Below are positions 12,905-25,309 of a stretch of 64,000 bases of DNA, piece by piece. Each line of letters opens with the position of its first letter. The stretch's first letter is position 1. Location of the stretch: assembly GCA_013365365.1 (NCBI GenBank), contig JABVXU010000295.1, positions 1 to 64,000 of the forward strand, written 5' to 3'. The translations under genes were made by a program, and so were the position numbers. This DNA is from Cruorifilaria tuberocauda. Its lineage: Eukaryota > Nematoda > Chromadorea > Rhabditida > Onchocercidae. The notes under the pieces are model-generated. The model was not told the DNA's origin. It saw nothing but the letters and a program-made list of their open reading frames with translations, and made no database searches.

Positions 12905-15900
12905 CCTTAAACTTTCATAAGAAAATATCAACTCATTGTTTCAATCAGTAGACATGCATGCTAACATACGTGAGATTATTTCTCTTCAAGTATAAAAGCA
13001 TAAAGACGCAATTCAGCATGAAGCCCTTATTAGCTGAAGAAAAAGGATATCCAAAATGGAATAATGAAAAAAATGAAAGATGTAAATTGAAATTTATCTC
13101 AAAATTAAACTCACTCTTTCAAATAGTACTCAAATATTAATATCTTTAATAGGTTAAAAGTGAAAAAAACAAAAGGAAAAAGAAGCAAAGAGACATCGGA
13201 GAAGATATAAAAAAAGTGAGATCAGATGATAAGGGAAGATAACAAAACACCTAAAAATGAAATGAATGAATATGATTTGTTGCAAAATGGTTACTTTGGG
13301 CATTTTTAAACCTTCTTTGAGACGTAGTACAAGCAAGCCATTATGAAAGTTTTATATCTCAGGTGATTTGATTATATTTGCCAAGTATAACCTGGTCTGA
13401 TTTCAATGAATGTTAAGATGAATACTATAACACTCTTGATTACGGGAAAATTTCTTACTAACTCTACAAAATATCAAATAAAAAATTCTCTTTCAACGAA
13501 CAGTCATTACGAACAATAGCGCTTTTTGTGCCTGCTCTCAGGCGTAATGAGAAAATTAGATTAAATAAAAGAATATGATAACCCTAACGTCATAATGACA
13601 CCTAGCAATTGCTTACAACAACTCTAATAAATAGAACTTACCGTTCCATTCATGCATATATCATAATCTATTACTGACCTGTATAATGAAAACACTGTTA
13701 ATCTCTTTTGATCTGATGATTATTAATGGCAAATGAAAAGACCTTGCGTATCTTCAAACTTACTATATCTGTCAACTACATTATGCCACAAATATCTTAT
13801 TCGCACAAATAACCACTAACCGTCGAACTTTTTATAAAGTCTGTTTATAAATTCTGTTTTTATAAAATCTAGAAAAATCGTCGGTTATGCAAGTGTGACA
13901 AACAATTGTTCTTTATGTTGGTGAAAAAAAAAAAGTTAAATACATTAATGAATGCATACAGATTTTATCAAAAAAAGGAATTTGGGGACAGATGTTCAAG
14001 AGACATTGAGAAAACTTGAATAATCATTGAAAAATTGATGATGCGGGCATCGTTATAAATATTATGAACAAAAAGAATGCATCAAAATCATATTTTACGG
14101 GAAGCACAGAGAAGTCTTTTCTGCATAAAATGATTTAAATAGGTGAAAAACATACACAAAATAACAGTTTTATAGAAATAATAATCATATCATGATCTCC
14201 GTGCTTTTGAAATATTATTTTTCCATCTTTATCCCACCTTCTTTCTCACCTAATCTAAACTACTACCAAACAAACTAACCCAAAATCTGCTATTAAAACA
14301 TACTACAAAGTACACAAATGATATAGCTCGAAAAGTATTAAACTCACTGTACAATCAACTTCACATTTTAAATCTACCTCAGGAAGTAAAAAAAGAGATC
14401 TGATTTTCTCCTACCAAAATATTACAGCAAATGACCTTCCAACTTTCACATCTCCGTTTATCAAAACCAGATATTAACTTGAAAAGCAAAAATCCATGGA
14501 AGGATAAAAAGTTTCTTACATCTGCCATTTTACTGGAAAATAAATGAGAAATAAATAGTTAGGTTTGAAAGAGATAAGATCTGTGTAATGAAAGCATTAT
14601 TCACACTGTTCAGAGATGACAGAAGAACGACAAAAACCGATCCGTTAATTAAACATCATATGGCGATTGATTAATCGGGCATGTTTACTGCACATTACAA
14701 AACGCAACAAAACACAAAGATTGAAAAATCAAAAAAATAAAAAGTAGTAACGTTCAACAAATTTACATACAATAAATACTGGAGATATTTCAGAGAGGGA
14801 GAAATTCAGAAAATTCATATTTTTTTACATGATAATCGCTTCGGATATTATAATGCTAATGATAATTTTCTTCGGTGATCTTATCGATGCTTGGAATTCA
14901 TTTTCTAGTAAAAACGAAATTCGCTAAAATGCGAAACGATCTTAAAACCAATTAAATAAATTAAATAATTAAATAAATACAATTAATAATTAAATAAATA
15001 TAGTGAGTGTTGCCTATTATATTATACTGTTTTTCAGATTCATTGAAATATTCACCCTCTATGACTAAATAAATTTCATTAAGATTAAAAAACCAAATTT
15101 CACAAAAAGAAACAAGATCCATTAAAGATATGAAAATAAATTACTCGCTTGCACCTAAAAAATAAATAGTAAGCAAGCAGCAGAGGCATGCAGAAAATGC
15201 AGATTCATTTCCCAACTCTATCTGCAATTTCGTTAGTGCTGAAATGCCAAAATTAAGAGCACAAAGTAAATTCCTTGAGTTTATTATCAGGAAATAATGA
15301 GTTTTCTGCAACCCCTCATTGGTACAGTAAACCACGAAGTTTTAATATGCACATAAATAAGAAACATAAAGATAAATAGCAAGAAAATATAAGGAGAAGG
15401 ATTATTAAAACAGAGAACAGACAAGTAAAATTGAGAAGTGGAGAAATATAATCAGAATTCATTTCGAATTTACAAAGGAACAAAACTAATATGAATGCCA
15501 CCCAAGCTAAGATAACCAACTCATTATTAAATTCAAAGCATGCCGCAACAACCATTAGATTATAACAGCATAACAAAAAAGATAACAGCAACTAGATTTT
15601 TGGTGGACGACATAAAAAATAGGAAAGCTAAAAAGGAATCACGTATTAAATAAGCTAAAAGAATAGTCATGTGGACGCAAAATTACATCTTCGAAGCACC
15701 TCACATGTCGTTGCCAAGTGAAGCGAAACCAGAATATACTGGAGAGAAAGCGAAATAATAAAAAACGGAAATGAGACGGGAAAATTTACCACAAAAGATT
15801 TATCATAAAACTTTTTAAGAACGTTCTCTAGCACCAGGTCATCATACTCCACTTAAGACTAGTCGATGTAAAGCATAAATATTCTGGCAGGTTTACACCA

Positions 15901-16087
15901 AGATTTCCTTTCTTATACCACTGAAGAAAGATTGCTTACGGGGAGCAATCCTATTAAATCAGATCATTTTGAAAAAAAAGCGGCAAACCCGGTGGTTCTT
16001 ATCGGATCCAACCGGACAAGCGCCTTGAATTTCAGATTGTGAAAGATCCGTTGATGTATAAATTAATTCATTTCGAAAGTCATATCA
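12905..16087. other. Intergenic upstream of ATP synthase delta and downstream of SSBP
   Basis: It holds the promoter side of the ATP synthase delta gene and the 3' UTR of SSBP, both minus strand. Mostly AT-rich. Minus-strand segments at about 15141-15860 have long hydrophobic open frames and a more coding-like texture, but I could not join them into a phased gene (see findings). Confidence 0.5.
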
Positions 16088-19000
16088 TTACGAAAAATAA
16101 CTTTCAGCATTGTTATCTTCCTTCGCACCAAAATGTTTTAAATCGTCGAACAAACTTTGCTTGATTTTCGATATTTCACTTGCTTCCTCCTGCAAACATG
16201 GTTTTACATGTTTGAAATATAGCAAATAAAGCGCAAAATATGAAAATATTCATATAATCACCTCATTAAAATGTTTCATAAAAAAATGATTTGATCACTG
16301 GTTTTGATTTTTTATCATTAATTTAAATGCTTGTTTATAAACTCATACTATTAAAGAACAGATAAACGAGATAATGAAATAAAAGTGTATTATTTTTAGC
16401 AAAATAGAGAAATCACTGTCGAGGATAACTGACAATTACTGAACTGGAAAGCCATAGTGTAATTATTCCGATAGATAAAATTAAACGAAATTAAAAATAA
16501 CAAAATTATATGCACAAAGAAACTAACATTTACTTGTCCTCCAGAACTTGAATTAGTGTTTGAATTATTGCCAGGTCCATTACCTTGATTGCCACCAGCT
16601 ACAGCATTCGGAGGTGCACCAGATTGTGAATGTACTGAACCAGGACCACCAACTCCAGCCCCTGCTACTGAGCCTGGACCACCCACTGGTGCCTGACTGC
16701 CTGTATTTTACATAAAATTTAGTGAGAAATCCAATGCGGATAACTCACGCAAATCACAACAGAGGACCGTTTCAACACATGAAACATGTTTTCAAAATAA
16801 GTTACCATACATTAATCGGGGAAGACAAGGAAATTATAACCACCCACAGGCATTATTAGTAGGTGGAATGGGTGAAATAAAAGGAGTGATAGTTAAACAC
16901 CGTCTACGCCTCAAAGGAGGGAGACAGAGAATCAGGTCCTGCGAGCAGTCGCACCGCCATCAGAAAATCGCGGCAACTGGACCGTTTTCACTTTGTTAAT
17001 ACTGAGTGCAGGGTTGTAAATTGAAACAGATGCCATGGGGCCTGTAACAAAAATAAACAGCTCCCCTCCTATGAATTTAGAAACATATGGTCAAGTTACA
17101 AAATATAACGAGAAGAAAAGTAGGAAATGAATAACCCAAAATTACAAACCTGGTCCACCTGCTGTACTCGGTGTACCACCGTTCAATCCACCATGCGTGG
17201 AAGCAGGTGACTGTTTCATTTCTTCACCGTTCAACAATGAACCAACCTGCGGTTCAGGACCAGAACCTGGAGGTCCAGCTGAACCTCTACCACCTGCTCC
17301 CGGAGTCATGCTACCCTCAGAACCATGCATTACGTACTGCAATGAAATATTTTTAACAATGAAATATTTCACGTAAACACAAGTAAACAAGATTAACTCT
17401 GCATTCAAAAAATAGATTTTATCTACCTGATATTGCCGATATTATTAAAAAAAAATTTTGTCAACTTAAATAAAATAAAATACCGGTATGTTTGAGGCAG
17501 TCGACATCATCATGTAACCCCTTGGATCAGCCTGTCCATCAGGTCCCGCTGGCATCGGTCCTTGCGGTCCTGGTGATGACAATATCGAAGGAGTTGATGA
17601 GCATATCGCACCATTTGGCATCATCGCATTCTTAAACAACGGGATATAACTAATACATCATAAAACTATGAAATTTAAAAGAAGTTTAAATGTAAGTATT
17701 TGAAAGTTTTGAAAAACGGTTTATTATTATTACAACAATTATATATCATTTTTCTTTTCTATCTTAAATTGAAAATCGCATTTAGAAAAGTTCTCATAAA
17801 GCAACAGTATTTGCAATATACTCAACTATAAACGCCATTATGCATCTCGAGGCAGAATATAAGATCGGAATAATCTAATAAAAATTAAAAACGTACTGGA
17901 GGGAAAGGAGTGCCTGTTGGAGACTCCATGTACATTTGAGAACCATATCGCATTGGACCGTTTGGTCGCATTCCCGGGAAATTCTATAAAGGTTGATCTC
18001 AGAGCAAATTCTTTTTTCCAAAATTTATATCCCATTGCTTTCAAAAAACAAAATATGTATAAATAGGAATATTTAGATTCATAAAAAGCAACGGGTGACG
18101 ACAACATATTGAATGTTAGGAATGATACGAATTAGATAGCCTAAATATATACTTCAGTTAAATATCAAATGTCACATGTCGCAGAATTGTAGCTGCCCTT
18201 TCATTAAACAAATTGTGAAGAATTCAAATTCGTAGAACAGCATAATTATAAATTTGAGCTGCACTGATATAGACATACCGTTGGCATACGCATCGGGCCT
18301 GCACTTGGAGGTAGTCGCTGTGGTTGCATGGGTCGCATTTGTTCACCAAACATATGAGGCGGTCCCGCACCTGGAAATCCAGCACCCGGTGGCATAGCAC
18401 CTGGGCCTGGTGGACCACTTCTTGACGGCATAGCATACCGTGGTGGAACTGGGGCAAAACTTCCAGAAGGAGGCACACCTGTAAATTATCAGAGCGATCA
18501 TCATATATAACTAGTGATTCAACTTTAAGACAGCTAAGTTGTTCATGAAGTTTTGAAAATTTTTTTAATATCAGATTAAAATACTTTATACTATACATGT
18601 ATATGGAAAAGGTGAAGAAGTACAACTGAATTTTGTTACTAATCCTAATATATAACCTGAAATGGGTGACGACTGACTAGTTGTGCCTGATGGTCCCGGT
18701 TGTCCACTTCGTGGAGGATAATAACCAGCGGGCATAAGTCCATCTGGTCCTGGTCCAGGTCCCATACCAAGAGGGCTAGCTGCTGCTGACGGAAACTGTA
18801 ACAAGTGCAAATAACAATTCAAAACGAAAAAACATATAAAACGTCAAAAATAATGAAAGAAATGGTAAAACAGTCAAATGCATGATAAAACTTATTAAAT
18901 AAAAGTAAAAAATATGATGACCAACCAGATGAGATCCGTGCATACCATTCATCATTGGTGTAGCAGCAGGACCCGGAGGAACGCCATGATTTGCATTCAT

Positions 19001-19971
19001 AAACCCCTGCATTCAAAAAGAATGAAAACTATATTACACATTAGCCATATTTTTCATTTTTTTAGTCATAAAAATATTGTATTCAATAGCAACTGCTGGA
19101 AAAAAGAAACGAAGTAATTACCAGAAAAAAGCTTACGTATTCATGGAAAGCTTTAGCTTCTTGTGAAGCTTCGCATGTGTCTCGCCTTTCTGGAGCTGCT
19201 GAGTATAGATCCCAAAATAAACTGCAAAATTCCTCAAATGATGGATAGCGACAAAAATCCAAACACAATGAGATTTTTATTTTCTTATTAAACTTGAAAT
19301 TCATAAATGTAAACTTACAAGAACCAATTCTGCAAAAATCCTGGTGCGTCACCAATATTGATTTGCTTTGATACGTTATTTTGCTGAAACAATCCACGAT
19401 TTTCTTCATTCCATATTGGTTGTGAAAGTAAAGCATTTTATGACAAATAGTGTTGACGACTTCCGCTTTAGTTATGAAACCCTCATCTCATATTAACTAA
19501 ATTTTCAACTTGAGAAAATGAAGTGAAAGATTTTCAACCCAAGGTTTCAACAAGACTCTATAAAAAATTTGGAAAATGATGCATATGGGTAAACCACTAA
19601 CAACTCCAGAAATCAAAAAAACTATATAAAAAATTTACGACTGTAATTTCTAACCGATAGCATTTCGCCTTTGAATGATTCAGCAGTTTTTGTTGCACCA
19701 TTATGCACCAAATATTCATATACAAATCCAGCAAGTCTGCAATACCACCAATATAGTCGTATAATGAAACTGACCAGTAACCTCTATCCTTTTTCATATA
19801 TGACAGTACCAATGTGGAAGATAAAGCATTCGACACCGAGCAATGAATTTCTTAAATATTTCCTAACTGGCGGAAAAAAACTTACTTTTCTTTGGCAGCA
19901 GCTTCACTTTGGCTTGTTAATGTTGTTTGAGTGCGATTAGATGGTGGCCCCTTTGGCTGTTGTGCAAACAT
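16088..19971 (-). CDS. sam-10: Single-stranded DNA-binding protein / SAM-10 (SSBP2-4 family)
   Basis: Nuclear cofactor that stabilises LDB1/LIM-homeodomain complexes; sam-10 is the C. elegans member. Twelve exons, transcript order: 19886-19971, 19655-19736, 19319-19383, 19137-19221, 18926-19006, 18657-18795, 18279-18478, 17897-17983, 17484-17630, 17150-17336, 16534-16700, 16088-16189. Total 475 residues with no phase conflict. Residues 20-106 form the conserved LUFS/LisH module ([54 protein letters not shown]). The middle is a long Pro/Gly/Met-rich low-complexity region as in vertebrate SSBPs. The C terminus is a short charged tail ([18 protein letters not shown]). [13 protein letters not shown] is taken as the start because the ATG opens the first exon and resembles the MFAKGK start of vertebrate members. 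Confidence 0.94.
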
Positions 19972-20869
19972 TCCAGACAAAAATGATGTTTCTTTTCAGA
20001 CTGTTCTTAATGTATCGAAGGAAGATGAACAAAGATGCATAATAATAACTTAGTATAATACCATAAACCAATAGAATCTTCACACAATCTAAAATAGTAT
20101 TAAACCGTTTATAATTTAAATATATTTGCACACTTAAACCATTGCTTAACGCAAAGATTGAAACATTTACATTAATACAAAATATTTCACTGATAAACAT
20201 TTAACTTTGTCAGTTTGACGAAATGCTTGAATAAAAAATTGACTAATCAAGAATGATAATAGTTGCAGTACCACACTGATCATCATAAACAATATTCAAA
20301 ACAGCACGAAGGGAACCATCTAAATAGCATCTCTAACGAAAACACGTTGTAGCAGAAACTAATTAATTAATCTTACTATGATTCCACCGATAAAGTTTGA
20401 AGGTTTTTGCAAATAAATTCAATAAAAATGTATAAATTAGAGTTAACACTGACTACTCTGATTATAACATAACTTGAATATAAAAGACAAATTATTTATA
20501 GGCAAATAATTACCTAACATTAAACAACGCAAACAATATCGTTAACATACTTTGATGATGGGAAAACAATACAAGTAAACTACTACTGATATTGTAGTTA
20601 ACAACAAATAAACTGAAAGTTTTTAGAAAATTTTCAAATGGTTATTCTCATAATTTTACATTATGAAGTAACAAATAAAACTTCTTTTGATGATTGAGAA
20701 AATAATACAAGTAAAACTACTACTGATATTGTAAACGATAACAATAATAAGTTAACGGGAAATAATCAGGTATATATTAAATCATTAATATATGGAATAA
20801 AATATATTCCATTGCTGATAATAATCTATCCACTGTGAATATAATGAAAGATTTGAAAATCCATTACTA

Positions 20870-20934
20870 TAACAATAATAATAAGAATAACAATAACAAT
20901 AACAATAACAATAATAGCAATAATTTAGCAATAA
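20870..20934. repeat. (AAC/AAT)n trinucleotide-like repeat
   Basis: Tandem AAT then CAATAA units, about 0.9 kb upstream of the SSBP start codon. Confidence 0.85.
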
Positions 20935-21096
20935 TCGAGCGTTTAATTAATCGAGCTAACAACAGAGAATGAATGCGAGTAAGAAGAAGCAGTTAGCAGC
21001 AAACACACAACAGACAGAGAGCCTCTGATACGTCCCTCGAACCGATGAATTAATTGTGAAAATATATGCCAGCAAAACACATGTCAACAACCCATC

Positions 21097-21100
<4 letters not shown>

Positions 21101-21136
<36 letters not shown>

Positions 21137-21180
21137 CACACACATACACGCACACGCACCCACATACATAGACATACACG
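21101..21180. repeat. (CA)n microsatellite with degenerate tail
   Basis: About 14 perfect CA units followed by interrupted TACACGCACA units. Hypothetical Cys/Val-rich frames on the minus strand come from this tract and are not genes. Confidence 0.9.
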
Positions 21181-21463
21181 CATATATAAATAAACTGGAC
21201 GACCCCCAAGCTACTCTCCGCGACAGCAACAAACGCGAGAAGTGGCGTCGTGCATCTGGCGAATGTCCAGCCGCCCTCTATATCGATCGAGAGGAGGCGC
21301 ATCCTATCAACTACTATTCCTCTACATCTCCTGCAGGTCACTTCCCACCTGCAATCTCTCTCAGGTTTCCCGAGGTTTCTCGATAACGGCATCCTTTATT
21401 ATACTTCTTCTACTGGATTGGATCGCGATCGCATCCTCTTAGTGAGCATCGCTGCTCCAATCT

Positions 21464-21606
21464 CTTTTACACACACATACAAAATAAACATGAAGGATTG
21501 GTGGAAGGGGGGGGGGTCGCAACTTTTGCGTTATTTCACATACACGCAGACATAAACAGACACAGATGCTACACACACATACACACATGCATACACATAT
21601 ATACAA
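21464..21606. repeat. Second degenerate CA/TACA-rich tract
   Basis: Scattered ACACACAT and TACACATGCA units flanking the GC-richer patch on its distal side. It also contains a G-run near 21507-21517. Confidence 0.75.
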
Positions 21607-23400
21607 CCACCTTCTATATATTGTTGAGGGACTTACGGCTTGACGGATTGTCACCCCTACACACTACCCGGTGAGCAATTACACCGATATGCATGCTACG
21701 ACGAGAAACGCACACATGCATACACACATATACAATCTTTACGGCAATCGTTGAAACTGAACCCGGAAACATCCCGAAATTCACTAATTCAAAATAAATA
21801 TTTTCAAGCATGTCGGAAGTCTCCATATATTATTTGAGATGGCAATTGAAAATTACAAGGTAGTGACGTAATAGGAAAACTGATCCGGTCTACGTTAGAG
21901 GGACCACCTGCAACTGCAATAATTCCTTTTCATATTTTTGAATATTTAGAGAATTGCTCCTTCATAAGTTCTCAATCAACACAAAGTGGAGGATCAAGTA
22001 ATTACCGTGGTTCTGGAAGAAGATGATTAATGCATGATTCTTACAAATACTTCGCAAGAATTACATCACTCGACTATCACAACCTAATTCATCAGTCGTA
22101 AAGTCTGAAGAGTGCTGAAAGATCTTGACCTTCGTTATTTCACTCTCCGAATATAGAAGAGACATCATATCATCCAATTTCACCAGGTAGCATTGGAAAT
22201 GCTTGCGAATGGAATTCCATGAACATCAACATATTCCACTCAACCATGTTTTAATAAATCTAATCTCCATATGAAATATAAGTCTGAGAATTTCAACTAT
22301 ATATATTTCCTCCGTGAAAGAGGTTTGTAAGATTCCTCGGGAAAAAAAAAGCGTACTTGTTACTGCTACTTCTAGCAAAAGTTCTAGCAAACTGAAATTT
22401 CAGTTTCAGAGATTTAAAAAAATTCAAATTATCTTTTGGCAATTCGTAAATAATCTGCACGTAATTCATCGTAGGTTAATCAACGTAGACACAAGAACAC
22501 GAATTATGCGTGCAGGTTGACATAATTGTGTAATTGCTTTCTCATAGAATTCCGTCTGAAATGGGGTCGCCTCATTATTTCCTCTCGAGAATGGAAGATT
22601 AGAAATGAAAATTCAATCCTCAAAGAACAGCATTCGTTTCATGCTTGATCTTACTTGGATTTGGTAATTTCAGTGCTTTAAAATTTCGGTTTTTCGATTT
22701 CTCCACTAAATTATAGGAAGAATTATTTTTCAGATTCTCAAAATTCTTTTAGCTCTCCTCATTCCTTTTCTAAGTTTCATTTAGTTATCATTTAAAATAA
22801 CAGTGCATTTTTGTGCTGATAATTTTAGAAAACAAAATAAAAAGGAAAAAATTGAATTTCTTGGCAGAAGTTAGAAGTTAATAAAGAAACCATTGGACAT
22901 TTTCGTCTTACCGAACAAAATGTAAATTTAATTCCTGAAATTTCATTATAGTAAGCGGGAATTATATTTAATTTTTCATCTTTTTAAACGTTGAAATTGA
23001 AATTAGCGAACAAATCTTAGTAAAGCTATCATTCATAAGCATCATAATGTGGAAGTGTTTATCTGCGCCATTCTTATCTAAATGATACTTTTGATTAATT
23101 TGATTAAAATTTAGCAAAATAAGAGTATCGAATAATATTTGCGATAGAGCTATCAATGAATAGTGATAAAGGATTGATGGAAATCAGGAAGCTCCATCAT
23201 CTGAGTACCAAAAGTACTTTTCAGAATTCTTATATAATAAGAAAATTATTTAAATATGATTATTTTAAATACGAGTATGATTATTGATTATGATTATGAT
23301 TATTTAAATAATCATTTTATTTATTCATAGAAGAGGGATATTTTAGGAAAATTTTAAAATGCCCTAAATAAATGATCGATACGTATTCTCGTGCAGTAGT

Positions 23401-23577
23401 ATAATTTATTGGAAGTAGTAGTGGTAGTAGTAGTAGCAGTCACTGAGAGAACAAAAGTTGAGAGAAGAGAAACGATTAAAGAAGATCCGTTGGCTATCAT
23501 CAGTGAATGTTGCTATCTTGATCGAAATGCAAATATTGAATTAAGTTTAAATGAAATCAGTAAAATGTTCGATGTAA
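23401..23577 (+). other. Candidate orphan coding exon, unassigned
   Basis: An open stretch with coding texture (frame ETIKEDPLAIISECCYLDRN, then NIELSLNEISKMFD) ends exactly at a strong donor, GAT/GTAAGT at 23578. Upstream in the same frame are Val-coding GTA repeats. A second frame is also open for most of the length, which lowers confidence. No partner exon was found within several kb. Not recognised; could be a first coding exon of a lineage-specific gene or chance. Confidence 0.25.
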
Positions 23578-23708
23578 GTTGATGAGATTATGTATCAAAT
23601 TTTATCAATCCTTCAATTGATAAGTAGAATATGAATCTGTTTCATAATATTAAAGAGAGTAGTCTGCTTCTAGATTAATTTGTGATCTAAATGGAATGAC
23701 CCTGACCT

Positions 23709-23769
23709 CAAAGATCTCCTCCTCCTCCTTCTCTTCTTCTCCTTTCTCTCTCTCTCTCTTTCCCTCCCT
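23709..23769. repeat. Pyrimidine (CT/CCT) tract
   Basis: TCC and TCT units merging into pure CT, 130 bases after the donor of the candidate exon ending at 23577. Confidence 0.85.
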
Positions 23770-25309
23770 GATACATATATAAAATGACTTCAATTTTTTT
23801 GGAGTTTTATTTAAAGTAATTAGCTGCTAAGTATAGGAATAATCTATAAAAGAAACAAGGATCTACCGCAATCCTTCAATAGAATAACGTAAGAGAAGGA
23901 AACTCAAATTAAAATTAGAAAAGAAGAGTATCCTATGTTATCTATATGAAAAATATTCATACTAAGACCCAGTAATGACGTCAGCAATGTTTGTCAAGCA
24001 TTTAGCCTAGGCTTCCATCTCTAAAAGCCTACATTACATTGCTAACATTTTATTTACTTCATTTAAACTTCATTCAATATTCGGACAAAAAAAAACATCT
24101 AATGCTAGAGAACAAAGATCATTGATTAAAAATGTAGCTAACATTTTTTTTTTTTTCGGAAATCAACTATTGTTAGTGTTCAGCAGATTTTATCCGTAAA
24201 TCTAGCTGATTCAGCAAAGTGATAGACAAATATAAGAATGATCAAAACTCAGAGATTAGATTACTAAGTCCTTGACCTTCTCGATACTTCCCTAATAGGC
24301 TATTTAATAATAAGTAATATATTCTGAGCTTACTGCTATTGCAATACTAGAAATGGTACAAACAAGTTTGAAATATTATTCCAGTTTTACTTCATACAAA
24401 ATAGCTATTTCATGAGTTAGAGAACGGATAATAGCTAAATGACCGATAACTATTATAGCGATCACCATGAAAAATCAAAATCTGCAGTTATATCAAAAAG
24501 TTCATCTGCTTATCAGTGCATTTTCTCTTACTACACGCTAATCATTGCTAATTTCAAATGACCAAAAGTAAACTTCACATAAATATAAGCGAAGCGTTTT
24601 TTGCATACTGAGATGATGCAGAAAATATTTAAATGTTTAAATAAAATTAAATAAACAATGCAATAATTACTTATTATAAAATAGAAATGATTGTAAAACT
24701 AATCATAAGTAATGATTATGCTTTTCAGCTATCATTTTGTAACAGTAATATCTTATATTGACCGTATAAATCACTTAAAGGTAAATTCTATCAAATGTGA
24801 ATCCAATAAGAATTCACAAAATGTTTTCACAGTCATTTACTATGCATAGAAATTAAGGTTGTAACAATCATCTAATTCCTTCACTCTAAGGCACTTTCTT
24901 TTTTTGATTTTTTACGAGTCATTTCTCTACCTACGTCATTACAAATACACATCTGACCTCATTCAAATGTGCGATGAACTGAATGAACTGATTTAGTAGC
25001 TTTGCGAAATGGTAGTTACTACTGCAGAAAATTTAAATCAATCCACATGTATGAACAGACCAAAATTTAGTTTTATCTATGGTAGCCATAAAAATTCAAA
25101 AATAAAAATCAGACAGCGATAAAAATTTGAAAGCAAAAATCACATTACTGAAGATACAAAACTCTGTTATATCACATCAATTGCAGGATAAGAGCATCGG
25201 TTAAAAATGTTGCCATTTCCCAAGATGACAGACTGGCACCGGCTGCTTATTAGCTTCTCTTTGCCATATCTATGCGATATTCTTATAGATTCTTCCCTCT
25301 TTAAACATT

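Larger units (their letters stand above)
19972..25309. other. Intergenic, 5' of SSBP and 3' of YJU2B
   Basis: About 5.3 kb without a firm gene. It contains an (AAC/AAT)n run (20870-20934), CA-repeat tracts (21101-21180 and 21464-21606) around a GC-richer patch (21181-21460), a CT tract (23709-23769), and one plus-strand candidate exon (23401-23577). Open frames inside the CA tracts are repeat artefacts. Confidence 0.55.

Noticed and set aside
15001..16000. tRNA or other structured RNA genes in the spacers
   Set aside because: No segment with the paired arms and conserved T-loop/D-loop bases was found by eye here or elsewhere; a covariance-model scan would be decisive.
17838..18625. Overlapping minus-strand ORFs in alternative frames of SSBP
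   Set aside because: They run through splice sites into introns; the phased 12-exon SSBP model uses a different frame with Pro/Gly/Met repeats.
20956..21392. Cys/Val-rich or His/Thr-rich proteins in the 21-kb region
   Set aside because: These are translations of the CA/GT repeat and of the GC-rich patch in several frames at once; no splice or start context.
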